A DNA stretch of 64,000 bases from an uncultured Clostridia bacterium (GCA_934500875.1 CAKSTL010000007.1:73723-137722); one strand, 5' to 3'; counted from the first letter of the stretch, positions 17,853-27,823 are shown. Notes: generated by a model from the sequence alone, not told the origin. Numbers and translations are program-made.

Positions 17853-18329
17853 TTAATTTTTGTTTTCCGTGTTAACTTCTTCATTTCCCATATTTGATTT
17901 CATAGTCTTAAGATACGTTTCAAATTCCGCAATAATACGTGATTTAAAAAGTATGTAATCTCTTTTGAGCTGCTCTGCTTTTTCAGCGCTCTTTTGCATT
18001 TCGGCGTTTGCGTTTTTTATAATATCGCCCGCCTTGCCGTTCGCCTCTTCCACAATAAGACGAGCCTTTTCGGCAGCGTTGCTTCTTACCTCATCGCTCG
18101 CACTTTGCGCAACCAAAAGCGTGCTTTGCATTGTGTCCTCCATAGATTTGTAATGGTCAACCGCATCAGAGAGCGTATTTGCCTTGTCCTTTAAGGCAAT
18201 ATTCTCACGGTAGAGCTTTTCGTAATCAACCAAAATAAGCTCCATAAATTTTTCAACGTCTGCCTTGCTGTAGCCTCCGAAAGTGGATTTTATAAATTTT
18301 TTACTTTCAATATCAAGCGGAGAAAGCAC
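17853..18329 (-). CDS. divIVA: DivIVA-domain cell division/polarity protein
   Basis: 158 residues from a GTG with GAGGTG upstream. The N-terminal lipid-binding motif (SPLDIESKKFIKSTFGGYSK, then ADVEKFMELI) is typical of DivIVA, followed by coiled coil to ~145. The family binds curved membrane at septa and poles and recruits partners. The order sepF-ylmH-divIVA-ileS is conserved in Firmicutes. The short length is between DivIVA and GpsB forms. Confidence 0.92.
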   Translation of the reverse strand: MLSPLDIESKKFIKSTFGGYSKADVEKFMELILVDYEKLYRENIALKDKANTLSDAVDHYKSMEDTMQSTLLVAQSASDEVRSNAAEKARLIVEEANGKAGDIIKNANAEMQKSAEKAEQLKRDYILFKSRIIAEFETYLKTMKSNMGNEEVNTENKN

Positions 18330-18340
18330 CTTACATCACC

Positions 18341-19111
18341 TCATACATAATATTTAACGCAAATTCGGCGTTTATTCTTTTTGGTAAGCGGAAAATCGGT
18401 AAGTATAATTCCCTTTCCGAAGCCCCGTACCGTTAAAACGTCATTGTTTGAAACCTGTTTGGATAAATTTTTTACACATTCGTAATTGAGAAAAACCCTG
18501 CCCTCGCAAATAAGAGCGTCGGACACCGCCCTCGACTTTGAACAGAAGGCGCTTACAACGCAGTCAAGGCGCAGCGACGTAACCGTTTTTGAAACCTCGT
18601 TATACTTTTTCTCAAAATCAGGCAGCTTTTCGCCGCCGCAGATAATACATTCAACATTTGAATGTGCGATTTTTTTAAGATTAAGCGTCAGAAAATCCGA
18701 AATATCGCTTGACGCAAACACATAAGACGCCCCGTCCGAAATTAAAATATCACCCAGTTTTTCCCTCTTTATTCCGAGCGAAAGACAGGAACCGAGATAA
18801 TCTCTGTGTTCAAAAACGCTTTTGTCACGTGTAAAAATTTTAAGCGTGTCTATCGGAAAATCCTCATTATCGCAATTGCCGAAGGCAAACATTCTGCGCT
18901 CGGCAGCGTCTGTTCCGCCGAAAGACGAAAAATTTTCAAAATGCGCCTGCGAAAGCTTTTTTTCAAGAACAATGCAGTCTGCCGGCGACAAAAACGGCGT
19001 AAACGTTACCTCGCCGGAAAACTCGCTTTTTTTAATTCTGTCAAAAATAAGCGAAAACAGATTTTTTCTGTCAATATCCTCTATGCCCGACAAAAATTTA
19101 AGCTTGTCCAT
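18341..19111 (-). CDS. ylmH: S4-domain RNA-binding protein YlmH
   Basis: 256 residues. The N-terminal half matches YlmH (DRKNLFSLIFDRIKKSEFSGEVTFTPFLSP in pieces), and a C-terminal S4 domain contains GRVFLNYECVKNLSKQVSNND. The ATG overlaps the sepF stop (TAATG), indicating coupling. YlmH binds the ribosome/peptidyl-tRNA and has been linked to ribosome rescue in Bacillus; in the operon it accompanies division genes. Confidence 0.9.
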   Translation of the reverse strand: MDKLKFLSGIEDIDRKNLFSLIFDRIKKSEFSGEVTFTPFLSPADCIVLEKKLSQAHFENFSSFGGTDAAERRMFAFGNCDNEDFPIDTLKIFTRDKSVFEHRDYLGSCLSLGIKREKLGDILISDGASYVFASSDISDFLTLNLKKIAHSNVECIICGGEKLPDFEKKYNEVSKTVTSLRLDCVVSAFCSKSRAVSDALICEGRVFLNYECVKNLSKQVSNNDVLTVRGFGKGIILTDFPLTKKNKRRICVKYYV

Positions 19112-19548
19112 TATTCGGCGTCAAAAAGACCGTGCATTTTAAGCTCCTCGCCAAAGTCGCCCATAATGCCGACATTGTACGGCGCAAGAAGCAAAATTCC
19201 GTTTGAAACCTTTTGCATACTGCCGTCAAGCGCATATACTGCACCGCTTAAAAAGTTAACTATTTTAACCGCAACGTCTTTTTCAAGCTTTTCAAGATTA
19301 ACAACAACAGGCTTTTTCGACTTTAAATGGTCTGCAATTTCCTGTGCGTCGGAATAAGCCGTCGGCTGAATTATAACAACCTTAAGCTGCGTGGTTGTGT
19401 GAATGTTAACAACCTTGTTTTTTCTCGACGGAGTAAACGAAGGTCTTTGTTCCTCCCTCTCCTCAGGCATAACAGCGTCTATGCCGTCGTCGTTATCCTC
19501 AGAGCCGAGTCCGAGAAAATTAGTAACCTTATCCATAAAATTTGCCAT
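19111..19548 (-). CDS. sepF: Cell division protein SepF
   Basis: 145 residues from the ATG at 19548, which has GGGG about nine bases upstream; an ATG at 19563 gives five more residues but lacks a ribosome binding site. An N-terminal amphipathic helix (MDKVTNFLGLG) is followed by an acidic linker and the SepF core (VVIIQPTAYSDAQEIADHLKSKKPVVVNLE in pieces, then GAVYALDGSMQKVSNGILLLAP). SepF tethers FtsZ to the membrane. Confidence 0.95.
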   Translation of the reverse strand: MANFMDKVTNFLGLGSEDNDDGIDAVMPEEREEQRPSFTPSRKNKVVNIHTTTQLKVVIIQPTAYSDAQEIADHLKSKKPVVVNLEKLEKDVAVKIVNFLSGAVYALDGSMQKVSNGILLLAPYNVGIMGDFGEELKMHGLFDAE

Positions 19549-19578
19549 AACACCAATCCCCATTTCAATTTGTTTTTA

Positions 19579-20253
19579 TTATTTAAAAATCTTCGAGCCG
19601 ATTCTTACGATGTTCGCACCTTCTTCGACGGCAATGACATAATCGGAGCTCATTCCCATCGACAAATATTCCATACTAATATTATTATATTTTTTTTGCG
19701 ATATGTCAACAAAAATTTTGTATAATTTTTTAAAAATCTGTCGAATTTCGTCCTCGGGCGCAAATTTAGGCGCCATTGTCATAAAACCTTTTACCTTAAC
19801 GTTTGAAAAATTTTCCGCTTTTTCCAAAAACGGCAGAATTTCATTTTCGCTTATTCCGCTTTTTGTTTCTTCGCCCGAAATATTTACTTCGATAAGAATA
19901 TCGGTAATCACGCCCGCCTTTTTTGAAAGACGCTCAATCTCCTCTGCAAGCTTTACGGAATCCACCGAGTGAATAAGTTTTGTTTTTCCTATTATGTATT
20001 TAACCTTATTTGTTTGCAAATGTCCTATAATGTGCCATTTTACGTTCGGAATTTTGTCATACTTTTCCAAAAATTCCTGAACTCTGTTTTCGCCAAGCTC
20101 TGTAATTCCTTCGTTTACGGCGCACATAATATCGTCCGGCCCGACGGTTTTTGTAACGCCGAGAATTGTTATGTCGTCATAATTTCTTCCCGATATTTCG
20201 CACGCTTTTTTTATATTGCTTCTTATTTTTTCTATATTCTGCGCTATGCTCAA
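19579..20253 (-). CDS. YggS/PLPBP family pyridoxal phosphate-binding protein
   Basis: 224 residues from a TTG with AGGAG ten bases upstream. The PLP-binding lysine lies in LGVTKTVG, with GENRVQEFLEKYD, WHIIGHLQTNK and MGMSSDYVIAVEEGANIVRIGS (in pieces) as family markers. It has a fold-III alanine-racemase-like barrel without racemase activity and is involved in PLP homeostasis. The position next to sepF matches Bacillus ylmE. Confidence 0.95.
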   Translation of the reverse strand: MSIAQNIEKIRSNIKKACEISGRNYDDITILGVTKTVGPDDIMCAVNEGITELGENRVQEFLEKYDKIPNVKWHIIGHLQTNKVKYIIGKTKLIHSVDSVKLAEEIERLSKKAGVITDILIEVNISGEETKSGISENEILPFLEKAENFSNVKVKGFMTMAPKFAPEDEIRQIFKKLYKIFVDISQKKYNNISMEYLSMGMSSDYVIAVEEGANIVRIGSKIFK

Positions 20254-20266
20254 AATCCGTCAGCTC

Positions 20267-21481
20267 CTATTTTATTATTTTTCCGTTATACATCTTGTCG
20301 GGCGAAGTCAAAACCTCGTCATAAAGCAAAAGCGAATTTTCGTCCGCATTGTTTTCTTTTACAATCGCATATTTATCGTCTTTATAAACAATTTCAACCG
20401 TTTTAAACTTTGCCGCATTGTCCGAAACCGCATAAACGCCGTCAACGCCGTCCTTTTTGGTAAGTGCGCTTACGGGAACCTTAAGTCCGGAATAAATATT
20501 TTTTATAAGCTCAACGTCGCACGAGCGCTGCATATAAGAATTTGCGTCATATGCCGTTGTGCTTACCACAATAACGTGATTTGAGCCCTTTTCCTCCGAA
20601 ATTGACATAATGCTTCCCTTAATGTTTTTTGTATCGCCGTCTATGCGTATAAAAACATCCTCGCCCACGGTAAAATCCTTGCATCTGTCTTTGTCGGCGG
20701 ACAGTGCAACGCACCACATATAATTGTCTATAAGCTTAATCGAGTCATTTTCCGCAATGCTTTTTTCGTCGTTTTTCTTAAGTTTGTCGGCAATGCTCTT
20801 AAAATCGGAATATGTCAAATTCTTTGCGTTGTCAACGCTTAAAATATCTTCATAGCCGTCTGTATGCGATATAAATATTCCCGGCTCGGGCGCAAAAACA
20901 TTTTGCTCATATTCCGCAAGAAGCGCTTCAAGCTCCTGCTTCTGAGCATTTAAACCGGCAAGGTCATCCTTTGTCGCAGCGCCCTCTCCGCCAACCTTGT
21001 TTTTCTTGTCATACAGTGCGCTGATTTCAGCCTTTGTTTCCAAAACCTTTTGAACGTCGCCGATATTCGTATAATAAACAAGCGACGACACTTTTTCCGA
21101 AATTTTGCTGTCAAGCTTGTAAATATCGTCCGTAAAATTATCGCTTACCTTTTTTGCGCTTTCAATTTCGCCTATGCGCTTGTTTATTTTTGCAAGCCTG
21201 TCCTGCACGTCTTTGTCGGCATTTTCGTTGACAATCGCCGCAATAAGCTTTCCCGCAGGGACGAGCGTGCCGTCGGCAACCTTAGCCGAAACCGTGCCCG
21301 AAAGGTTTGTTTCAACCTTTTTTTCGTTTCTTATTATAATGCCCATATGCTTTGTTGCGTTTTCCATACTGCCCGAAAACACCATTTCTTTGTTTTGGGG
21401 AGGATTCAGCATAAAGTATGCGGCGATAACAACAGCCGCAAGAGCACAAACTGCCATAAGCTTTGTAAATTTATTTTTCAA
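20267..21481 (-). CDS. HlyD/RND-adaptor-like membrane protein
   Basis: 404 residues from a TTG with GGCGGTG eight bases upstream. One N-terminal transmembrane segment (~8-25) is followed by a barrel-sandwich region (TNLSGTVSAKVADGTLVPAGKL in pieces), a coiled coil (~80-175) and a second beta region. This is the layout of HlyD-type adaptors found beside sepF in Clostridia. No transporter partner is adjacent. Function is unknown; it may be an envelope assembly factor rather than an efflux adaptor. Confidence 0.75.
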   Translation of the reverse strand: MKNKFTKLMAVCALAAVVIAAYFMLNPPQNKEMVFSGSMENATKHMGIIIRNEKKVETNLSGTVSAKVADGTLVPAGKLIAAIVNENADKDVQDRLAKINKRIGEIESAKKVSDNFTDDIYKLDSKISEKVSSLVYYTNIGDVQKVLETKAEISALYDKKNKVGGEGAATKDDLAGLNAQKQELEALLAEYEQNVFAPEPGIFISHTDGYEDILSVDNAKNLTYSDFKSIADKLKKNDEKSIAENDSIKLIDNYMWCVALSADKDRCKDFTVGEDVFIRIDGDTKNIKGSIMSISEEKGSNHVIVVSTTAYDANSYMQRSCDVELIKNIYSGLKVPVSALTKKDGVDGVYAVSDNAAKFKTVEIVYKDDKYAIVKENNADENSLLLYDEVLTSPDKMYNGKIIK

Positions 21482-21532
21482 TCCTGCGTCACCGCCAAAA
21501 ATTTTTTTATACTTTCTTAAGTTCTATATTTC

Positions 21533-21760
21533 TCAGTTTTCGTACTTTGAAAAATCAACCGCACGTTTCGGAATAATTGTTGAAACGGCGTGCTTGAACA
21601 CCAGCTGCTGTTTGCCGCCGACCTCAAGCATAATTGTAAAATTGTCAAAGCTTCTTACCTGACCGTTAAACTGAAAACCGTTTGTAAGATAAATTGTAAC
21701 GTCAACCTTCTCTTTTCTCACCGCATTTAAGAATACATCCTGAAAATTTGTCTGTTTCAT
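21533..21760 (-). CDS. hfq: RNA chaperone Hfq
   Basis: 75 residues from the ATG at 21760, whose A overlaps the miaA stop (TAATG); the longer ORF runs into miaA. Sm1 motif (DVTIYLTNGFQFNGQVRSFD) and Sm2 motif (VFKHAVSTIIP) are both present, and there is no long C-terminal tail. Hfq hexamers bind small RNAs and mRNAs. It is the last gene of the miaB-mutS-mutL-miaA-hfq series. Confidence 0.97.
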   Translation of the reverse strand: MKQTNFQDVFLNAVRKEKVDVTIYLTNGFQFNGQVRSFDNFTIMLEVGGKQQLVFKHAVSTIIPKRAVDFSKYEN

Positions 21761-22713
21761 TAGTCCTGCCTCTTCCTTTTTAATATAATTTCTTCGCATA
21801 TACCGGCAATTTCTTCGCTGCTTTTGTTTTCTGCGTCTATCCAGTGTATGCTTTTGTCACGCATAAACCACGTGTACTGCCGTTTTGCATATCTTCTCGA
21901 GTTGCGTTTTAAAAGTTCAACCGCCTCATCGTAGCTTGTTTTTTTGTCCAAATAATCAAGAATTTCTCTGTAGCCTATTGCCTGCGACGAGGTTTTTGAA
22001 AACCCTTTTTCGCTGTTTTTAATTCTTTCAACTTCGTCCAAAAGACCGTCGGAAAGCATTTTTTCAACCCTTTGGTTTATTCTTTCGTAAAGCTTTTCGC
22101 TGTTTAAATAAAGCCCTATTTTAACACTGTTTATTTTTTCTCTTCCGCAAAGCGCCGCTTTGTCGTTTTCGGTTTTTGTTTTCCCGGTAACGTGATAAAT
22201 CTCCAGCGCACGTATAACCCTTTTTACATTGTTAAAGTGTATTTTTTCTGCGCTTTCGGGGTCTGTTTTCAAAAGCATACCGTGAAGGTATTCGTTGCCC
22301 TTTTCCTCTGCGGTTTTTGAAAGAAAATCCCGGTATTTTTCATCATTCACCGTCTTGGAAAAATCAATTCCGTTTAAAAGAGAATCAATATAAAGCCCCG
22401 TTCCGCCGACTATAAGCGGAAAATAACCGCCGTCCGCAATTTTTTCAATTGCAGCCTTCGCCTCGGAAACATACCTTACAACGTTATATTCTTCATAAGG
22501 CTCTGCAACCGACAGCATATAGTGCGCAACATTTTGCATTTCTTCTTTCGTCGCCTTTGCCGTGCCGATATCCATACCCTTATAAATCTGCATAGAATCC
22601 GCCGACACAATCTGCGCATTTATTTTTTTTGCCAGCAAAACCGAGGCACCCGTTTTTCCAACGCCGGTAGGGCCTACAATTGCGGCGGTTAAAATATCAT
22701 TCACATCAGCCAT
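21760..22713 (-). CDS. miaA: tRNA dimethylallyltransferase
   Basis: 317 residues. The P-loop GPTGVGKTGAS and the DMAPP/tRNA motifs SADSMQIYKGMDIGTAKAT and FLIVGGTGLYI-like PLIVGGTGLYIDSLL identify MiaA, which adds the i6 group to A37 of tRNAs reading UNN codons. The product is further modified by MiaB, encoded upstream in the same operon. The start overlaps the mutL stop. Confidence 0.97.
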   Translation of the reverse strand: MADVNDILTAAIVGPTGVGKTGASVLLAKKINAQIVSADSMQIYKGMDIGTAKATKEEMQNVAHYMLSVAEPYEEYNVVRYVSEAKAAIEKIADGGYFPLIVGGTGLYIDSLLNGIDFSKTVNDEKYRDFLSKTAEEKGNEYLHGMLLKTDPESAEKIHFNNVKRVIRALEIYHVTGKTKTENDKAALCGREKINSVKIGLYLNSEKLYERINQRVEKMLSDGLLDEVERIKNSEKGFSKTSSQAIGYREILDYLDKKTSYDEAVELLKRNSRRYAKRQYTWFMRDKSIHWIDAENKSSEEIAGICEEIILKRKRQD

Positions 22714-24755
22714 CAGACAATCCTTTTAAATTCCTTTTCCAAGTCTTTTTTGCTCATTTTAATTTCAATGGGCCGTCCGTGAGGACAGGTATTGATATTT
22801 CCGAGCGTATAAACCTTTTCAACCAAATCCTCCATTTCTTTAACGGAAAGCGGAGTGTTGCCCTTTATTGCACGCTTGCACGCCATTGTATGAAGCGAGA
22901 GAAGCGACAAATCGGTTAAATCGGCGGTTTTCTTTTTATTAAGAATTTCTGCTATTTCGGTTATAAGTGCGCTCACGCTGCAGCCTTCGAGCACCGACGG
23001 AATTTTTCTTACCGCAACAACATTGCTGCCGAATTCGTCAACGTCAAAACCGAGACCGGCAAAAAACTCTTTGTTTTCCGCAACCGTTTCAAACAGCTGA
23101 GGAGTAAGGCTTACCGTTGCCGGAATGAGCATAAGCTGCGACGAAATGTTTTTTTCTTTATAATCTTTTGTAAACTCTTCAAAATACAGCCTTTCGTGCG
23201 CTGCGTGCTGGTCTATAATGTGCATTTCGCTGTCTCGCTCAACAATAATGTAGGTCGAAAAAATCTGACCGGCAATTCTGAAATCCACGCCTGCCTTAAG
23301 CGGCACGGCAGAAGTTTTTTCGCCTGCAGGCATATTTTCGGCGCCGCCGGGATTTTTAACGCCGATATCTTCGGCAAACTCATTTTTTGCGGTATCTGCG
23401 GAATTTAACGCCTCCGCCTTTTCCTTTTCACGCTCCGAATCGAAGGTTTCGATATTTTTTGCAACCCTTACAAATTCGTCGTCGGCATAATATTTGCCCT
23501 CGTCCGCAATTTTCAGTTTTTCTTCCTTTTTATACAAATCGTCTATTGTAATTCTGCCTTTGTCATATTTTTCGGCATATATCTCGTTCTTTAAACCCTC
23601 CGTTTGGGGCAAAGGCTGAGGATTTTGCGTTTTATAGCTTTCTTTCGGCGCAACAAATGCGTCACGCAGAAAGTTTATGTCAATCTGATTTGATTTTTTA
23701 ATGCTTTCGGGAACGTCAAATTTCTTTTTTCCCTGTTTTTGCGCCCCGATTTTCATTTCGGGAATAACTTTTTTTCTCTCGAGCGCATTTTTTACCGCCC
23801 AGTATACCGCCTCAAAAATCTTTTTGTCGTCCGAAAAGCGAACCTCCATTTTTGTGGGATGCACGTTTACGTCAACAAATGCGGGATTTACGTCTATTTT
23901 AAGCACCGCAAACGGAAATTTTCCAATCATAACGGTGTTTTTATACCCCTCCGAAAGAGCCGCCGACACAATTTTGCTCACAAAATTTCTGCCGTTTATG
24001 AAAAACGTCTGATACGCTCTTGTGTTGCGTGAAATCTGCGAATTGCCGATATATCCCGTCACACGTGCGTTTTCATCCTTATAATCAACCTCGATTACGT
24101 TGTTTATATAATCTTTTCCGTACACCGCAAAAACGGAATTTATAAGCTTTCCGTCGCCGGGCGACGAAATGTTTTTGGAGCGGCAAAGATATTTTATTGC
24201 AATATTGGGGTTTCCGAGAATAAATTTATTTATAACGTCGGTCACACAGGCAGTTTCGGCAGAGTCTTTTTTCAAAAACTTCATTCTTGCCGGGGTGTTG
24301 AAAAAAAGGTCACGCACAATAACGGTTGTGCCGTTTGCGCATCCCGTTTCGCACGTTTGCGAAGCCTCGCCCCCCTTTATCGAAAGAAAAGAGCCGAAGC
24401 CGCTGTTTTCGGTTTTTGTAAAAATTTCGGTATTCGACACCGCTGCAATGCTCGCAAGAGCCTCGCCGCGGAATCCGAGCGTCATAATTTTTGATAAATC
24501 GGTTTCTTCTTTTATTTTGCTTGTTGCGTGCGGCAAAAACGCCGTTTCAACGTCGTCCTTTTCAATTCCGCCGCCGTTGTCGGTAACACGTATATACGTC
24601 ATACCGCCGTTTTTAATTTCAACCGTTATGCTTTTTGCGCCTGCGTCTATGGAATTTTCCACAAGCTCTTTAACCACCGAAGCCGGTCTTTCCACAACCT
24701 CGCCTGCCGAAATCATATTCGCAACCTCTTTTGACAAAACGTTAATTTTTCCCAT
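22713..24755 (-). CDS. mutL: DNA mismatch repair protein MutL
   Basis: 680 residues. The GHKL ATPase has ELVENSIDAGAKSI, DNGGGIEKDD and GFRGEALASI. The C-terminal domain has the endonuclease motif DQHAAHERLYFE and the CPHGRP motif, so this is the nicking type of MutL used by bacteria without MutH. The linker (~330-490) is long and charged. GGAGGTG precedes the ATG. Lies directly after mutS. Confidence 0.97.
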   Translation of the reverse strand: MGKINVLSKEVANMISAGEVVERPASVVKELVENSIDAGAKSITVEIKNGGMTYIRVTDNGGGIEKDDVETAFLPHATSKIKEETDLSKIMTLGFRGEALASIAAVSNTEIFTKTENSGFGSFLSIKGGEASQTCETGCANGTTVIVRDLFFNTPARMKFLKKDSAETACVTDVINKFILGNPNIAIKYLCRSKNISSPGDGKLINSVFAVYGKDYINNVIEVDYKDENARVTGYIGNSQISRNTRAYQTFFINGRNFVSKIVSAALSEGYKNTVMIGKFPFAVLKIDVNPAFVDVNVHPTKMEVRFSDDKKIFEAVYWAVKNALERKKVIPEMKIGAQKQGKKKFDVPESIKKSNQIDINFLRDAFVAPKESYKTQNPQPLPQTEGLKNEIYAEKYDKGRITIDDLYKKEEKLKIADEGKYYADDEFVRVAKNIETFDSEREKEKAEALNSADTAKNEFAEDIGVKNPGGAENMPAGEKTSAVPLKAGVDFRIAGQIFSTYIIVERDSEMHIIDQHAAHERLYFEEFTKDYKEKNISSQLMLIPATVSLTPQLFETVAENKEFFAGLGFDVDEFGSNVVAVRKIPSVLEGCSVSALITEIAEILNKKKTADLTDLSLLSLHTMACKRAIKGNTPLSVKEMEDLVEKVYTLGNINTCPHGRPIEIKMSKKDLEKEFKRIV

Positions 24756-24788
24756 AAACGCACCTCCTCGTATTATTCTTTTTTACTG

Positions 24789-27401
24789 TTATTTATCCGA
24801 TTTTATCATTCTCTGAAGCTTGTAAATTTCATTCAGCGCCTCAATAGGCGTAAGAGTTGAAATGTTATAACCTCTTATGGTATCGAAAACCTTTGATGCC
24901 AGGCTTTCGCTTTCTGTTTTTTCCTCATCAAAGCTGATGCTTTTGTGCTCTTTTGAAAACTCGCCCTTTTCAATATTTGAAAGAATTTCTTTTGCACGGC
25001 AAACCACATTTTCGGGTACACCCGCAAGATGCGCAACCTCAATTCCGAAGCTGTCGTCCGTGCCGCCTTTTACTATTTTGCGAAGAAAAGTTATATCGTT
25101 TCCGTGTTTTTTAACCGCTATGGAATAATTGTTAACACCGTCTATTTCATCTTCAAGCGCTATAAGCTCGTGATAATGCGTTGCAAACAGCGATTTTGCG
25201 CCGATTTTTTTCTTGTCGCTCAAATACTCCACAACAGCCCACGCAATTGAAAGCCCGTCAAACGTGCTTGTGCCTCTGCCTATTTCGTCAAGAATAAGAA
25301 GGCTTTTTTCGGTTGCGTTGTTAAGAATATTTGCAACCTCGGTCATTTCAACCATAAACGTGCTCTGCCCCGCCGCCAAATCGTCCGACGCACCGACACG
25401 GGTGAATATTTTGTCCACAATGCCTATGCGGCACTCGCTTGCCGGAACAAAGCTGCCTATCTGAGCCATTACGGTAATCACCGCAGTCTGGCGCATATAT
25501 GTTGATTTTCCTGCCATATTCGGACCGGTAATAATTGAAAATCTGTTTTTGTCGGTATCAAGATATGTATCGTTGGGCACAAACATAGAATCCGTCAAAA
25601 ACTTTTCAACAATCGGGTGTCTGCCGTTTTTTATGTCTATAACGTCGCCGTCATCCACCTTTGGCTTGACATATCCGCCGTCTTTTGCGGCTGCGGCAAA
25701 CGAATTTAAAACATCCGTAACCGCAACAAGCCGTGCCTGAAGAAGAATTCTTTCCATATTGGAGCCGACTGCGTCCCTCACGGCGCAAAAATCGTTGTAT
25801 TCAAGCGCAGCAACCCTTTCGTTTGCGCCGAGTATTCTGCTTTCAACCGTCTTAAGCTCCTCGGTGATATACCTTTCGCAGTTCACCAAAGTTTGCTTGC
25901 GGATATATCTGTCGGGCGCCTTGTCAATATTCGACTTCGTAATTTCAATATAATATCCGAAAACCTTGTTGTATGAAATTTTAAGATTTTTAACGCCCGT
26001 TGCTTCTCTTTCTCTCGCCTCTATTTCGGCAATAATGCGCGCACCGTTGTTTACGGTGTCTTTTATTTCGTCAAGCTCTTTGTCAAAGCCCGGTCTTATC
26101 ATTTTTCCTTCTCTTACGGTAAGAGGAGGCTCGTCCACAAAGGCGGAATTTATAAGAGAATACAAATCCTGCATTGCGTCAAGGTTTCTTGCAATATCCG
26201 AAAGAAGGTTTGTTTCAAAGCCCTCCGATATTTTTTTAATTTTCATAAGCCCCGAAAAGCTGTTTTTAAGTGCCACAAGCTCACGTGCGTTTACCGAGCC
26301 GTACACAACCTTTGACATAATTCTCTCGATATCGCCGATACTTTTTAAAACCTCGGTAAGAGAGGCGCTTATCGCAACGTTATTATAAAAAAATTCAACT
26401 GCGTCAAGGCGCATATTAATTTCAGCCGAATTTAAAAGCGGCTGTTCAATCCATTTCCGCAAAAGCCTTGCACCCATACTTGTGCCGGTTTTGTCAAGTA
26501 TGCCAAGAAGCGAACCTTTTTTGCTTTTGTCACGCATTGTTTCGGTAAGCTCAAGGTTTCGTCTTGACGACAAATCAATTTCCACAAACGAGGACGAATT
26601 GTAAACGCTCGCCTTTGAAATATTTGACAAATCAACTTTTTGCGTATCCGAAAGATATTTAAGAGCGCCGCCCGACGCACGGAGAGCATACTCATTCTGC
26701 AAAAGATTCTGCGCCGAATCCGAAAACGCTCCGAATTTTTTATTTACCCGCTCGCCGCACTCGGATACGTCAAAATCGGTATCGGGCAGATAGCTTAAAT
26801 AAAAATCGCATCGTTTTTTTAGATTTTCAAAAACCTTTGAAAATTTATATGCGCTTTGATTTACAATAATTTCGGCAGGCTTGTAGCACGCTATGACGTT
26901 TGCCATTTTACCCTCGGCAATATCCTGCTTTCCGTAGGTTGCAAAAAAATCGCCCGTCGAAACGTCGCAAAAGCATATTCCGAAATTTTTATCATCGGTA
27001 TAAATGCAGGCAAGAAAATTGTTTGAGCTTTCCGAAAGAGCCATATCAAGATTAGCCGTTCCGGGTGTTATAACCCTTACAACCTCTCTTTTTACAATAT
27101 CCTTTGCAAGATTGGGATCCTCCATCTGCTCGCAAATTGCAACCTTATAACCGCTTTTAACCAGCTTTGCAATATATGTCTGCACGCTGTGAAACGGCAC
27201 GCCGCACATGGGCGCACGTTCCTTTTGTCCGCAGTTTCTGCCGGTAAGAGTAAGCTCCAAAACCTTTGAGGCAATTTTTGCGTCGTCAAAAAACATTTCG
27301 TAAAAATCGCCCAGCCTGAAAAACAAAAGACAGTCCTTATATTTTTCTTTAACCTGCAAATACTGCCTCATCATAGGCGTTACAGGACTTTTTGCACTCA
27401 T
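24789..27401 (-). CDS. mutS: DNA mismatch repair protein MutS
   Basis: 870 residues. The mismatch-binding Phe/Glu motif is in LGDFYEMFF near the N-terminus; the ABC-type ATPase has Walker A GPNMAGKSTYMR, LILDEIGRGTST and the TLFATHYHEL-like SLFATHYHELIAL. It recognises mismatches and recruits MutL. It is the third gene from the miaB promoter. Confidence 0.98.
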   Translation of the reverse strand: MSAKSPVTPMMRQYLQVKEKYKDCLLFFRLGDFYEMFFDDAKIASKVLELTLTGRNCGQKERAPMCGVPFHSVQTYIAKLVKSGYKVAICEQMEDPNLAKDIVKREVVRVITPGTANLDMALSESSNNFLACIYTDDKNFGICFCDVSTGDFFATYGKQDIAEGKMANVIACYKPAEIIVNQSAYKFSKVFENLKKRCDFYLSYLPDTDFDVSECGERVNKKFGAFSDSAQNLLQNEYALRASGGALKYLSDTQKVDLSNISKASVYNSSSFVEIDLSSRRNLELTETMRDKSKKGSLLGILDKTGTSMGARLLRKWIEQPLLNSAEINMRLDAVEFFYNNVAISASLTEVLKSIGDIERIMSKVVYGSVNARELVALKNSFSGLMKIKKISEGFETNLLSDIARNLDAMQDLYSLINSAFVDEPPLTVREGKMIRPGFDKELDEIKDTVNNGARIIAEIEAREREATGVKNLKISYNKVFGYYIEITKSNIDKAPDRYIRKQTLVNCERYITEELKTVESRILGANERVAALEYNDFCAVRDAVGSNMERILLQARLVAVTDVLNSFAAAAKDGGYVKPKVDDGDVIDIKNGRHPIVEKFLTDSMFVPNDTYLDTDKNRFSIITGPNMAGKSTYMRQTAVITVMAQIGSFVPASECRIGIVDKIFTRVGASDDLAAGQSTFMVEMTEVANILNNATEKSLLILDEIGRGTSTFDGLSIAWAVVEYLSDKKKIGAKSLFATHYHELIALEDEIDGVNNYSIAVKKHGNDITFLRKIVKGGTDDSFGIEVAHLAGVPENVVCRAKEILSNIEKGEFSKEHKSISFDEEKTESESLASKVFDTIRGYNISTLTPIEALNEIYKLQRMIKSDK

Positions 27402-27427
27402 ATAAAGTTAACCTCTTTCAAAAAATT

Positions 27428-27823
27428 TTAGTGATGGCAGCCGCCGCAGGTTGAACAGCTTCCCGAGCAGCCGCCTTCGCTGTCCTTGCCCGAAACGTAA
27501 TAGCCTAAAATTCCGTTTATTTTATTCATAAGATTTGAAAAATTCTGCTGTGCGTCAACATACGCCGCAATGGATTTGTTGTTCATAATTTTTTCAAAAG
27601 CCGCTTTCGCTTCGTTTTGAATAACCTCGAATTCCTCTTTTGTTATATCGGGGTTTGACGCTTTTTTAGTAAGATTTTCTCTTGTTGTGTGATATTCCAT
27701 CATAAGCTCAACCGCTTCTTTATCGTCAAGCTGATTTGCCTCCGCAAGCTTATACGCTTTAAATTCCTCGCTCTCGGCAATCATAATTCCAAGCTCTTTT
27801 GCTTTGTCCATAATATCCTGCAT
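27428..27823 (-). CDS. YlbF/YmcA family regulator with C-terminal cysteine cluster
   Basis: 131 residues from the ATG at 27823 (GGAG six bases upstream; an ATG at 27835 is an alternative). The helical Com_YlbF domain is clear (MDKAKELGIMIAESEEFKAY in pieces). The tail GGCSGSCSTCGGCHH holds four cysteines and two histidines. In Bacillus the YlbF-YmcA-YaaT (Ric) complex carries Fe-S clusters and directs RNase Y processing; its position next to miaB is that of ymcA (ricA). Whether this tail binds the cluster is inferred. Confidence 0.88.
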   Translation of the reverse strand: MQDIMDKAKELGIMIAESEEFKAYKLAEANQLDDKEAVELMMEYHTTRENLTKKASNPDITKEEFEVIQNEAKAAFEKIMNNKSIAAYVDAQQNFSNLMNKINGILGYYVSGKDSEGGCSGSCSTCGGCHH

